Source: Pseudomonas sp. ANT_J12 (GTDB taxonomy: Bacteria; Pseudomonadota; Gammaproteobacteria; Pseudomonadales; Pseudomonadaceae). Taken from it: 64,000 nt of DNA. The first letter of the stretch is position 1. Each line of letters starts with the position of its first letter. Below are positions 56,301-64,000 of the stretch, piece by piece. Made by a program: the position numbers and the translations under genes. The DNA is taken from positions 372,001-436,000 of the forward strand of contig NZ_VOBN01000002.1 in assembly GCF_008370045.1 (NCBI RefSeq), read 5' to 3'. The notes beneath the pieces were generated by a model. It saw only the letters and a program-made list of their open reading frames with translations, did no database searches and was not told the DNA's origin.

Positions 56301-57682
56301 CCGGTTATTTCTTCAATCGGTCCGAATGGACGGGCCTGAACGGCAAGCACTTCAAGACCCTTGAGAAACTGCACGAAGCCCTTCAGGCCCGGGGCATGAT
56401 CGAGTCCCAGGCTCCGCTCACGCCGGGCGCATCGGGCACAACCGCCCCTACACCCTCGCAGCCATTCAGCGCCTACGATGTGCCGGCGCAGGACCTCGAC
56501 GAGACGCACATCAAACTCGCCCGGGACGCTGACGGCCAACTGCAACCCATCAGCCGCGGGCAAAGCCAGATCAACCGCGCACGCCAACGCTTGCTCAACG
56601 ATGCACAGGCGTTTTTCCGCGCGCCTCGGACACTGCCGCCCCGCCCTCAACTGCCCACTCTGACCCCGAACCTCGACGGCGACACCTTCATCGAACAGGT
56701 CCTGGAGCATGCGCCGGGCCTGGTCGTGGGCGAGGCTTCGGGAGGTATCGGCAGCAAGCAGTTTCTGATCGAACACATGCCAGCCTTCAGTAGGGCACAG
56801 GCCAAAACCCTGTTTGTCAGGGGCCTGGTCACCGAAACCGACCAGGCCGAGCTCGATGCCTTTCATCGCAGCGGCCACCTGTCCACCGAACTGCGCCAGT
56901 CCCTGGAAGCGGCGGACCGCGTGGCGGGCAATGACCCCTCCGGGCGCTTCAATCTGTTGCAACTGGTGCGCACCGCCCAGCGCAACAACCTGCGGGTACA
57001 AGCCCTGGACTGCATGGCCAGTTCCCCGCTGAACGGTGACGTGCCGAACGACAGCTATAGCCGTCGCTGGATCAATAACTACCTGACTCACCAGCAGATC
57101 CAACGCTATGTGCCCAGCGCCAGCACCGAGCGCTGGGTCGCCCTGGTGGACCCGATGAGCACCAATACCTACCGTGAATTGCCGGGCATCAGTGAACTGG
57201 AAGGCGCCATCAGTCTGCGTATCGAAGACGTGCCCCAAGGCGAAGGTTCAAGCTTCATGGTCGATCCGGGCACCGAGGCGCCTGAAGAACATGTCGCCAA
57301 CTTTGTCCTGCCTGATCAACAACTGACGACCCAGCTCGGCCCGGTCACCGTCGGCAGCGACATACGCCTGCAACTGGAAACGCCCTGGCTGCATGCCGGC
57401 CAGAAGTCGCTCGGTGAGCAGTTGTACGCCGATGGGCTCTACACCCTCAGCAACGCCTCCGGTGAACTCAAACTGATTCACCGCAGCCGCACCCGCGGGC
57501 TGGTCTACACGCCGATTCAGACCAACGCGCAAAACAAGCTGTTCATCGACGCTCCAACCTGGCCCGACATCCATCGCAAGCCGTTCGACACACCGTTGGA
57601 CCTGATGGACGCCCTGAACGCCAACCACATGACCCTGGCCAACTGGTCAAAACCGCTGCGGGTCGTGCCTGCAGTTTCCTGA
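53381..57682 (+). CDS. Large toxin with DUF6543-like N-terminus and two tandem TIKI/ChaN-like units
   Basis: A 1433-residue protein without a signal peptide. Residues 1-460 resemble the dermonecrotic toxin-like N-terminus of Pseudomonas toxins; about residues 405-440 are hydrophobic (FGPLAAVGWPVALAAVGAGVA). A linker follows. Then two copies of a unit of about 380 residues start at AYDVP (residues 632 and 1031). Each holds an EreA/ChaN/TIKI-like domain like that in the C-terminal part of Pasteurella multocida toxin. Unit 1 has the expected metal/catalytic set: E722 and H724 (GENH), E751 (LYLEH), H864 (GNSHANTYK). Unit 2 keeps E1118, but H724 is replaced by S1120, E751 by R1147 and H864 by S1260, so it is probably inactive. 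The ATG at 53381 has AAGGAAGA upstream. The gene is followed by a strong terminator. Membrane-targeted effector toxin is the likely class; target unknown. Confidence 0.85.
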   Translation: MLATPPVSHAPELPGSADAKALKALVPALIDACPDLYDMATTFATRILNDHGITTLKPDQVYWHRFHGSQSNDKTFTGWEHLEHPYDSMTLTQLVITRFTVHDQDNADLLDNDCGFYTAGPDVGVYDQTNEVKLFGSQVMKAFWAFNFLDHFRTSAETFWSQQGDTFRTLAKCTFLAKAIEDREGGRLSDDNFATVIKACASNVSWPVTRTMLDASIQPGTGLRLRRLKVGNYVASDILCIVDQQGRQILYVPGEVWGFHVLDSTEDLHWWVMSQVEQPENRKRFMAHFQVADHDIMEDTASLTTARKWLLAAFPVANLLSTVFHEPHIENVGLNHVLDLLFSAWRNHDHSLLSVQDAWISNDPFTHLRDATHARMLSDAGYMMHSNGELRKKLWIGYLNAFGRMFGPLAAVGWPVALAAVGAGVANIGLNIDQAVNGKTPTERKSGVTGAVFAVIDTLFNAMFLKTGERLPEIAQANDSVAGEERLGAEIADEEEPPLLHSIAPERVAALGEEDSFLESLRAEITENTREGTGERQGIIETQSGKTYIYLRQGLTSAHFQVRYVKEAKGWLIVDPKNPWSFYRNVPVHLNEYKRWETVASPGLKGGKPMFGFKPWGRSPSPLPTVETPATAYDVPEAERPDLQRIANQGGDFKELDERYSGGHDLDDFNALRHRLHDDARAFFADPPLPARPEIPTFAADAPPKVILQRLLGDNPGLVIGENHASDASKRFLIENMPLLAKQKVKTLYLEHVLTDFHQADLDLFNRTGKLSENLEKYLRRLDKGHHTDPTGRYTFLEVVRSAQKNHLRVQAIDCAASYRSKGLLGVELNYRQTMMNFFARGVIEADQAARGVHKWVALVGNSHANTYKGVPGLSELEGTVGLRIEDAQIGEARGIEPDPGRTTLQMGAAPTTVTSDLRLQLETPVEVSAARKLDASMPVPGMYRLAEEQGQTLIVSRARDGWIKCTLLQQDKAGYFFNRSEWTGLNGKHFKTLEKLHEALQARGMIESQAPLTPGASGTTAPTPSQPFSAYDVPAQDLDETHIKLARDADGQLQPISRGQSQINRARQRLLNDAQAFFRAPRTLPPRPQLPTLTPNLDGDTFIEQVLEHAPGLVVGEASGGIGSKQFLIEHMPAFSRAQAKTLFVRGLVTETDQAELDAFHRSGHLSTELRQSLEAADRVAGNDPSGRFNLLQLVRTAQRNNLRVQALDCMASSPLNGDVPNDSYSRRWINNYLTHQQIQRYVPSASTERWVALVDPMSTNTYRELPGISELEGAISLRIEDVPQGEGSSFMVDPGTEAPEEHVANFVLPDQQLTTQLGPVTVGSDIRLQLETPWLHAGQKSLGEQLYADGLYTLSNASGELKLIHRSRTRGLVYTPIQTNAQNKLFIDAPTWPDIHRKPFDTPLDLMDALNANHMTLANWSKPLRVVPAVS

Positions 57683-57685
57683 GAT

Positions 57686-57724
57686 GCAAAAAGGCCGGGT
57701 GAACGTCGTTCACCCGGCCTTTGC
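57686..57724. terminator. Bidirectional terminator between toxin and guaA
   Basis: AAAGGCCGGGTGAAC/GTTCACCCGGCCTTT, 15-bp stem, GTC loop, with A-run before and T-run after. Serves both convergent genes. Confidence 0.93.
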
Positions 57725-57758
57725 ATGACAGCGTCAGACCCTCAGGGCCTGTTCGCGA

Positions 57759-59336
57759 TCACTCCCACTCAATCGTCGCCGGCGGCTTGCTCGACACGTC
57801 ATAAGTGACGCGGGAGATGCCTTCGATTTCATTGATGATGCGGCCGGAAACGGTTTCCAGCAGTTCGTAAGGCAGGTGCGCCCAACGCGCGGTCATGAAG
57901 TCGATGGTTTCCACGGCACGCAGGGCCACGACCCAGGCGTAACGACGGCCATCGCCTACAACGCCAACCGATTTCACTGGCTGGAACACCACGAACGCCT
58001 GGCTGACTTTGTGGTACCAGTCGGCCTTGCGCAGTTCTTCGATGAAGATGTGGTCAGCGCGACGCAGCAGGTCGGCGTATTCCTTCTTCACTTCACCAAG
58101 GATCCGCACGCCCAGGCCCGGGCCCGGGAACGGGTGACGGTAGACCATGTCGTACGGCAGGCCGAGTTCCAGGCCCAGGCGACGGACTTCGTCCTTGAAC
58201 AGTTCGCGCAGCGGCTCGACCAGTTTCAGATTCATCTCTTCCGGCAAGCCACCCACGTTGTGGTGCGACTTGATCACGTGGGCCTTGCCGCTCTTGGCGC
58301 CAGCCGACTCGATCACGTCCGGGTAGATGGTGCCCTGGGCGAGGTACTTGATGTTGTCCAGTTTGTTGGACTGGGCATCGAAGACGTCGATGAAGGTACG
58401 GCCGATGATCTTGCGCTTCTTCTCTGGGTCGCTTTCGCCAGCCAGGTTGTTGAGGAACTGGTCTTCAGCGTTGGCGCGGATCACCTTGACGCCCATGTTC
58501 TCGGCGAACATGGCCATCACTTGCTCGCCTTCGTGCAGACGCAGCAGGCCGTTGTCGACGAAGACGCAGGTCAGCTGGTCGCCAATGGCTTTGTGCAGCA
58601 GCGCGGCAACCACCGAGGAATCCACACCGCCGGACAGGCCGAGCAGTACGTTGTCGGTGCCGACCTGGGCGCGGATGTTAGCGATGGCGTCTTCGGCGAT
58701 TTTCGACGGAGTCCACAAGGCTTCGCAGCCGCAGATGTCGAGGATGAAGCGCGACAGGATGCGACCGCCCTGCTTGGTGTGGGTCACTTCCGGGTGGAAC
58801 TGCACACCGTAGTAGCCGCGAGCGTCGTCGAACATGCCGGCAATCGGGCAGCTCGGGGTGCTGGCCAGGATGTGGAAGTCCTGCGGCATCTTGGTGACTT
58901 TGTCACCGTGGCTCATCCACACGTCGAGGCCGAACAGGCCATCGGCGTCGATGTGGTCTTCGATGCCGTCGAGCAGGCGGCTTTTGCCGACCACGTCTAC
59001 GCGGGCATAACCGAACTCACGCAGCTCGGAACCTTCGACCTTGCCACCCAGCTGTTCAGCCATGGTTTGCATGCCGTAGCAGATACCGAAGACCGGTACG
59101 CCCAGGTCAAACACCGCTTGCGGGCAGCGCGGGCTGTCGGCGACGTGCACGGACTCGGGGCCGCCGGCGAGAATGACGCCTTTTGGAGCGAATTCGCGAA
59201 TCGCTTCGTCGTCCATGTCGAACGGATGCAGTTCGCAGTACACGCCGATTTCACGCACGCGGCGGGCAATCAGCTGGGTGTACTGGGAACCGAAGTCGAG
59301 GATCAGGATGCGGTGGGCGTGAATGTCGAGGGCCAT
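57759..59336 (-). CDS. guaA: GMP synthase (glutamine-hydrolysing)
   Basis: A 525-residue enzyme. Class I glutamine amidotransferase (1-205) with Cys in [18 protein letters not shown] and His/Glu in [13 protein letters not shown]-pyrophosphatase domain with P-loop [17 protein letters not shown] near 230. It converts XMP, glutamine and ATP to GMP. Second gene of guaBA; the gap to guaB holds a palindromic repeat. Confidence 0.97.
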   Translation of the reverse strand: MALDIHAHRILILDFGSQYTQLIARRVREIGVYCELHPFDMDDEAIREFAPKGVILAGGPESVHVADSPRCPQAVFDLGVPVFGICYGMQTMAEQLGGKVEGSELREFGYARVDVVGKSRLLDGIEDHIDADGLFGLDVWMSHGDKVTKMPQDFHILASTPSCPIAGMFDDARGYYGVQFHPEVTHTKQGGRILSRFILDICGCEALWTPSKIAEDAIANIRAQVGTDNVLLGLSGGVDSSVVAALLHKAIGDQLTCVFVDNGLLRLHEGEQVMAMFAENMGVKVIRANAEDQFLNNLAGESDPEKKRKIIGRTFIDVFDAQSNKLDNIKYLAQGTIYPDVIESAGAKSGKAHVIKSHHNVGGLPEEMNLKLVEPLRELFKDEVRRLGLELGLPYDMVYRHPFPGPGLGVRILGEVKKEYADLLRRADHIFIEELRKADWYHKVSQAFVVFQPVKSVGVVGDGRRYAWVVALRAVETIDFMTARWAHLPYELLETVSGRIINEIEGISRVTYDVSSKPPATIEWE

Positions 59337-59353
59337 GGGAAAAAACTCAAAAA

Positions 59354-59459
59354 GCAGTTGCTAGCTTCAAGCTGCAAGCTGCAAGTAGTCGGAAGCTGCG
59401 CGGTAGCTGCGTAAACGCAGTACCGCTTGCAGCTCTTAGCTTGTGGCTTATAGCTGTCG
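59354..59459. repeat. AGCTTCAAGCTGCAAG-type repeat in the guaB-guaA gap
   Basis: Direct units AGCTTCAAGCTGCAAGCTGC with an inner hairpin GGTAGCTGCGT/ACGCAGTACC (59402-59424) and further AGCT-rich half-repeats. Not translated. Confidence 0.75.
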
Positions 59460-59462
59460 GCT

Positions 59463-61010
<1,548 letters not shown>

Positions 61011-61054
61011 CTATTATCGATGCAGTGATCGACGGGGCATTTACCACACAATCC

Positions 61055-61128
61055 CGTAGGAGCGAGGCTTGCCCGCGAAGGCGTCATCACTGGCGCTAAA
61101 AGCTTCGCGGGCAAGCCTCGCTCCTACA
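61055..61128. repeat. CGTAGGAGC-family palindromic repeat
   Basis: CGTAGGAGCGAGGCTTGCCC and near-complement ending GCTCCTACAG. Lies between guaB and the downstream minus-strand gene. Confidence 0.85.
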
Positions 61129-61141
61129 GGTTCAGGTTCGA

Positions 61142-61690
61142 TTACAGCTCGACTTTCACCAGGCTCACGGGCTGGTCCAGCCAATCGGCAAATTCATCGA
61201 TAAAGCTCTGCTTGAAACCCGCCTCGGCCCAGTTGTTGAAGATGAACCCCAGGTTGGAAAAGCCGCATTCCTGCAGGAACAGAAACCCGTTGATGTCATC
61301 TTCATGCCCGCATTCAGGGCAGGTGAAGTTGTCGGTGCGCCCCGGCATCCACTCTTCCAGGCTTTCGAACAGCGCCTCGCCGATTTCCTTGCGGCACTCG
61401 GCGCACCCCGCTTCGCCCAGAAACCCCTTGGCCGGCGTGTAGATGCAGCGTTTGGTGATGATTTCCAGGCCATTGACCGGTTCGCCGAACGGCAGCGCTT
61501 CCGGGTGCAGCACCACTGCGCGAGCGCCATCGGCCAGCGCGTAGCCCATGCGATTACCGGTACGCCCGCAGGTGGTCAGTTCTTCCTTGACGATGTTCTT
61601 GCGCACCAGCCACCGCACGACCGCCCGGGCCCGGGGTTCGTGTACCGGCAATGTGGAAATTTTCGGGACGATGATGCTTTGGGAATTCAT
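61142..61690 (-). CDS. Conserved zinc-ribbon-like protein of unknown function
   Basis: A 182-residue soluble protein with two CxxC pairs: AGCAECRKE near 97 and FTCPECGHED near 125, which could bind zinc. A His is also close to the second (GHEDD). No helix-turn-helix, signal peptide or ATPase motif is seen. Homologues in Pseudomonas are often annotated by transfer as an ABC transporter ATPase, which the sequence does not support. Single gene. Confidence 0.75.
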   Translation of the reverse strand: MNSQSIIVPKISTLPVHEPRARAVVRWLVRKNIVKEELTTCGRTGNRMGYALADGARAVVLHPEALPFGEPVNGLEIITKRCIYTPAKGFLGEAGCAECRKEIGEALFESLEEWMPGRTDNFTCPECGHEDDINGFLFLQECGFSNLGFIFNNWAEAGFKQSFIDEFADWLDQPVSLVKVEL

Positions 61691-61740
61691 GGTGCAAGCC
61701 TACTGCGTCAAATGGGAAGTGCTGCGGCGTGGCGGATGGC

Positions 61741-61814
61741 GCCTTCGCGGGCAAGCCTCGCTCCTACAAGGATCTGCGCGAAACCTGTAGGAGCGAGGCT
61801 TGCCCGCGAAAGCG
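61741..61814. repeat. TGTAGGAGC-family repeat, outward arms
   Basis: GCCTTCGCGGGCAAGCCTCG, then CCTGTAGGAGCGAGGCTTGC; arms point outwards, as at 50785. Confidence 0.85.
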
Positions 61815-61852
61815 ACAGAACGGCCGGCAGCTTAATCCCTGACACACTCAGG

Positions 61853-62620
61853 TCAAGTACTCAAATACCGCCCGATCAAGGCAATCCCGCTGGCCAGCAC
61901 CAACCAGGTCACCAGCCGCACGAACGCTTCCCGAGACAGCTTCATCGTCAACCGTCGGCCGATCCACAACCCCAGCGCCATGGCCGGCAACAAGCACACG
62001 GCCAATACCAATAAGGGTAGCTCGGCGTACACCCCCGCGACGGCAAACAGGCTCAAACGCACCACGGTGCTGCAACTGATCAGCGCACTCTGGGTCGCCC
62101 GGGCCGCGTCCTTGGGCAAGCGACTGTTCAGATAGATCGCATATAAAAAGCCACCACTGCCAAACAACGCCCCGAACATCCCGCCCACCGTGCCCATCGG
62201 CACTGCCCAACCGGCGGACAATTGCGTGGGCCGGGTTTTGACCCACAGGCTGTAAACCGCATAGGCGCTGATAAACAGCCCCATCAACAGCAGCAACAGA
62301 TCGGATTTCAGATTCAGCAGGAAGATCACCCCCAACGTGCAACCCACCGCCATGCAGGGCAGCAATCGCAGCAGCTCGGGCCTGGCCACGTCCCGCCGCG
62401 ACGGCAGCAGATTGCCGAACGCCGCGACGAAATCCAGCAGCACCAGCAACGGCACGATTTTCGACAGCGGCATGAACAGGATCAGGATCGGCCCCGCCAC
62501 CAGCGCGGTGCCAAACCCGGCGATGCCAAACACGATGTACGCCAGGGCAATGCCCAGCCCGATCACCAGCCAATCCGTCGCGCCGAACGGCCATTGGCTC
62601 AACAACTCAAGCACATTCAT
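61853..62620 (-). CDS. Sulfite exporter TauE/SafE family permease
   Basis: A 255-residue membrane protein with about eight hydrophobic segments and the family pattern GLGIALAYIVFGIAGFGTALVAGPIL, GTVGGMFGALFGSGGFLYAIYL. Substrates of related proteins are sulfonates or organic acids. Divergent from a LysR regulator (102-base gap), which may control it. Confidence 0.88.
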   Translation of the reverse strand: MNVLELLSQWPFGATDWLVIGLGIALAYIVFGIAGFGTALVAGPILILFMPLSKIVPLLVLLDFVAAFGNLLPSRRDVARPELLRLLPCMAVGCTLGVIFLLNLKSDLLLLLMGLFISAYAVYSLWVKTRPTQLSAGWAVPMGTVGGMFGALFGSGGFLYAIYLNSRLPKDAARATQSALISCSTVVRLSLFAVAGVYAELPLLVLAVCLLPAMALGLWIGRRLTMKLSREAFVRLVTWLVLASGIALIGRYLST

Positions 62621-62722
62621 TGGCAGGTTTTTCCTTGAAGACCTGTGGATGACTTTAGCCAGCGCCGAGCCTTGCGACTAATATCTTCAAAGTCGCCCAC
62701 CCATCTCGAAAAGGCATGCCTT

Positions 62723-63607
62723 GTGCTTTCTACCCGTCAATTGCGTTATTTCGTGGAAATCGCCGAGTGCGGCAGTTTCAGCGCTGCGGCCGAACGCCTG
62801 TTTATTGCGCAGTCGGCCCTGAGCCGGCAGATCAAGGACATGGAAACCCGCCTGCAAACACCGCTGTTCGAACGCACCGCGCGCCAACCTCGTTTGACGG
62901 CGGCGGGTGAAGCGTTTTTGCCCCGGGCCAGGAATCTGTTGAATGAGCTGACCAAGGCCAGCGAAATGGCGACCCAGGTCGGCAACGGTCAACTTGGCAT
63001 TCTGCGCCTGAGCCATTCCAGCACCGTGCCAATGAGCGGGCGGCTACTGCGCGGCATCAGCGTTTATCTCGATCAACATCCCGGCGTGTCCATGGACATC
63101 GTCAAACTGTCCTCCGAAGCGCAACTGGAAGAGTTGGCCGAGGGTCGCCTGGACGTCGGTCTGCTGCGCTTGCCGGTGCTGCGCCAGCGCGAAGGCGTGC
63201 AGATTGTGCCTCTATATAGCGAACGCTTGCTGCTGGCGGTGCCACCGAATCATCGGCTGGCTGTGGATAACTCAGGGCAAGGTATCGATCTGGCGCAGTT
63301 GAAGGATGAAGCGTTTATCTCCATTCCCCATCCGCAGCGCGGTGGCCTGAGCTATCTGTCTGCGGAGTTGTGCATGCGCCAGGGCTTCTTTCCCAAGGCC
63401 GCGCGGGTGGTGTCGCGCAAAACCACGCAACTGCAATTGATCCAGGCCGGGTTCGGCATTGCCTTGTTGCCGGAATCGATGCAAGACATCGCCCCGCCGG
63501 ACATCCATTTCCTGCCGCTGGCGGACCCGGATTGCCTCAGCACCGTCGCCCTCGCCTGCCGGCAAAATCCCACAGCATTGGTCCAACAATTCACACAATC
63601 CCTGTAG
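62723..63607 (+). CDS. LysR family transcriptional regulator
   Basis: A 294-residue LysR protein. The N-terminal helix-turn-helix is MLSTRQLRYFVEIAECGSFSAAAERLFIAQSALSRQIKDMETRL; the effector domain starts near residue 90. GTG start has AAGG 8-11 bases upstream. The divergent TauE-like permease is the probable target; no direct evidence for the inducer. Confidence 0.92.
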   Translation: MLSTRQLRYFVEIAECGSFSAAAERLFIAQSALSRQIKDMETRLQTPLFERTARQPRLTAAGEAFLPRARNLLNELTKASEMATQVGNGQLGILRLSHSSTVPMSGRLLRGISVYLDQHPGVSMDIVKLSSEAQLEELAEGRLDVGLLRLPVLRQREGVQIVPLYSERLLLAVPPNHRLAVDNSGQGIDLAQLKDEAFISIPHPQRGGLSYLSAELCMRQGFFPKAARVVSRKTTQLQLIQAGFGIALLPESMQDIAPPDIHFLPLADPDCLSTVALACRQNPTALVQQFTQSL

Positions 63608-63663
63608 GCGCTGCCTGCGGGTGATCGTGCATTCCCCTGAAGAATGCCTTTATCATGCGCCCC

Positions 63664-64000
63664 ATGATTAAAGATCCCTTTGCAAGACTCGGCCTGGACC
63701 GTGAAGTCCTGACTGTCAGCCAGCTCAACGGCCGCGCGCGGGTGTTGTTGGAAGACGTGTTCAGCAATATCTGGGTCGAAGGCGAAATCTCCAACCTCGC
63801 CCGCCCAGCGTCCGGCCACGTGTATTTCACCCTCAAGGACAGCGGCGCCCAGGTGCGTTGCGCACTGTTCCGGCAGAACGCCGCCAAGGTACGGCAGGCG
63901 CTGAAGGATGGCCTGGCGGTCAAGGTGCGGGGCAAAGTCTCGCTGTTCGAGGGCCGTGGCGACTATCAACTGATCCTCGACACCGTGGAACCGGCCGGTG
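63664..64000 (+). CDS. xseA: Exodeoxyribonuclease VII large subunit, start (partial)
   Basis: The window ends 112 codons into this gene. The start MIKDPFARLGLDREVLTVSQLNGRA and the OB-fold pattern IWVEGEISNLARPASGHVYFTLKD and VRCALFRQNAAKVR are typical of XseA. It degrades single-stranded DNA with XseB. Distance from guaB fits the usual xseA-guaB neighbourhood in Pseudomonas. Confidence 0.95.
   Translation, partial: MIKDPFARLGLDREVLTVSQLNGRARVLLEDVFSNIWVEGEISNLARPASGHVYFTLKDSGAQVRCALFRQNAAKVRQALKDGLAVKVRGKVSLFEGRGDYQLILDTVEPAG

Noticed and set aside
61142..61690. ABC transporter ATPase
   Set aside because: No Walker A, signature or Walker B motifs; only two CxxC pairs.

Overview
The window looks like a chromosomal segment of a Pseudomonas of the fluorescens group. 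It is GC-rich and carries a typical Pseudomonas set: membrane quinoprotein glucose dehydrogenase, BenE, an AsrA-type second Lon, CmoA/CmoB, guaB-guaA and xseA. The intergenic spaces are full of Pseudomonas-type palindromic repeats: REPINs built on GTGGCGAGGGGGCTTGCC, and a second family built on TGTAGGAGCGAGGCTTGCC. I found no rRNA, tRNA, CRISPR array, prophage or integrase.

Layout. 0-8.3 kb: an FMN-binding glutamate synthase-like protein; an AT-rich surface-glycan group on the minus strand (GT39 transferase, GtrA, GtrII-like glucosyltransferase) facing an OpgC-type acyltransferase; a ProY-type permease. 8.6-9.6 kb: a RAYT (REP-associated tyrosine transposase) gene between two almost identical REPINs. 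9.7-12.8 kb: a class A penicillin-binding protein. 13.0-18.0 kb: a DUF6543-LRR-NEL (novel E3 ubiquitin ligase) effector gene cut by one in-frame TAG. 18.2-25.1 kb: an alpha (CS1-type) chaperone-usher fimbrial cluster on the minus strand. Pilin, usher, tip protein and chaperone are intact; a second pilin and a second tip protein each carry one in-frame stop. 25.6-27.0 kb: a YqjI-like PadR regulator and a siderophore-interacting protein behind a perfect palindrome.

27.1-35.4 kb: a Pr6Pr membrane protein, a VF530 protein, a MocR-type regulator divergent from benE, an OprB porin and gcd. 35.6-42.5 kb: two small overlapping unknown genes, an asrA-type lon behind a sigma-32-like promoter, an AT-rich orphan gene behind a palindrome, a chagasin-like lipoprotein, a lysoplasmalogenase homologue and cmoAB. 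42.7-44.5 kb: tadA and a multicopper oxidase. 44.8-53.2 kb: a complete trehalose PTS locus. TreR faces treP-treC-lamB, then an EIIA-HPr-EI fusion, then an EIIB-like protein that lacks the phospho-cysteine; two matching operator-like sites lie in the treR-treP gap.

53.4-57.7 kb: a 1433-residue toxin with two tandem EreA/ChaN/TIKI-like units, the second apparently without its active-site residues. 57.8-61 kb: guaBA with a palindromic repeat between the genes. 61-64 kb: a zinc-ribbon protein, a TauE/SafE permease, a LysR regulator and the start of xseA.

The most striking features are the two large toxin genes, the three single-stop gene disruptions within about 3.6 kb (one each of TAG, TGA and TAA), the duplicated and decayed fimbrial tip segment, and the REPIN-RAYT-REPIN unit. 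All functions are inferred from sequence alone.
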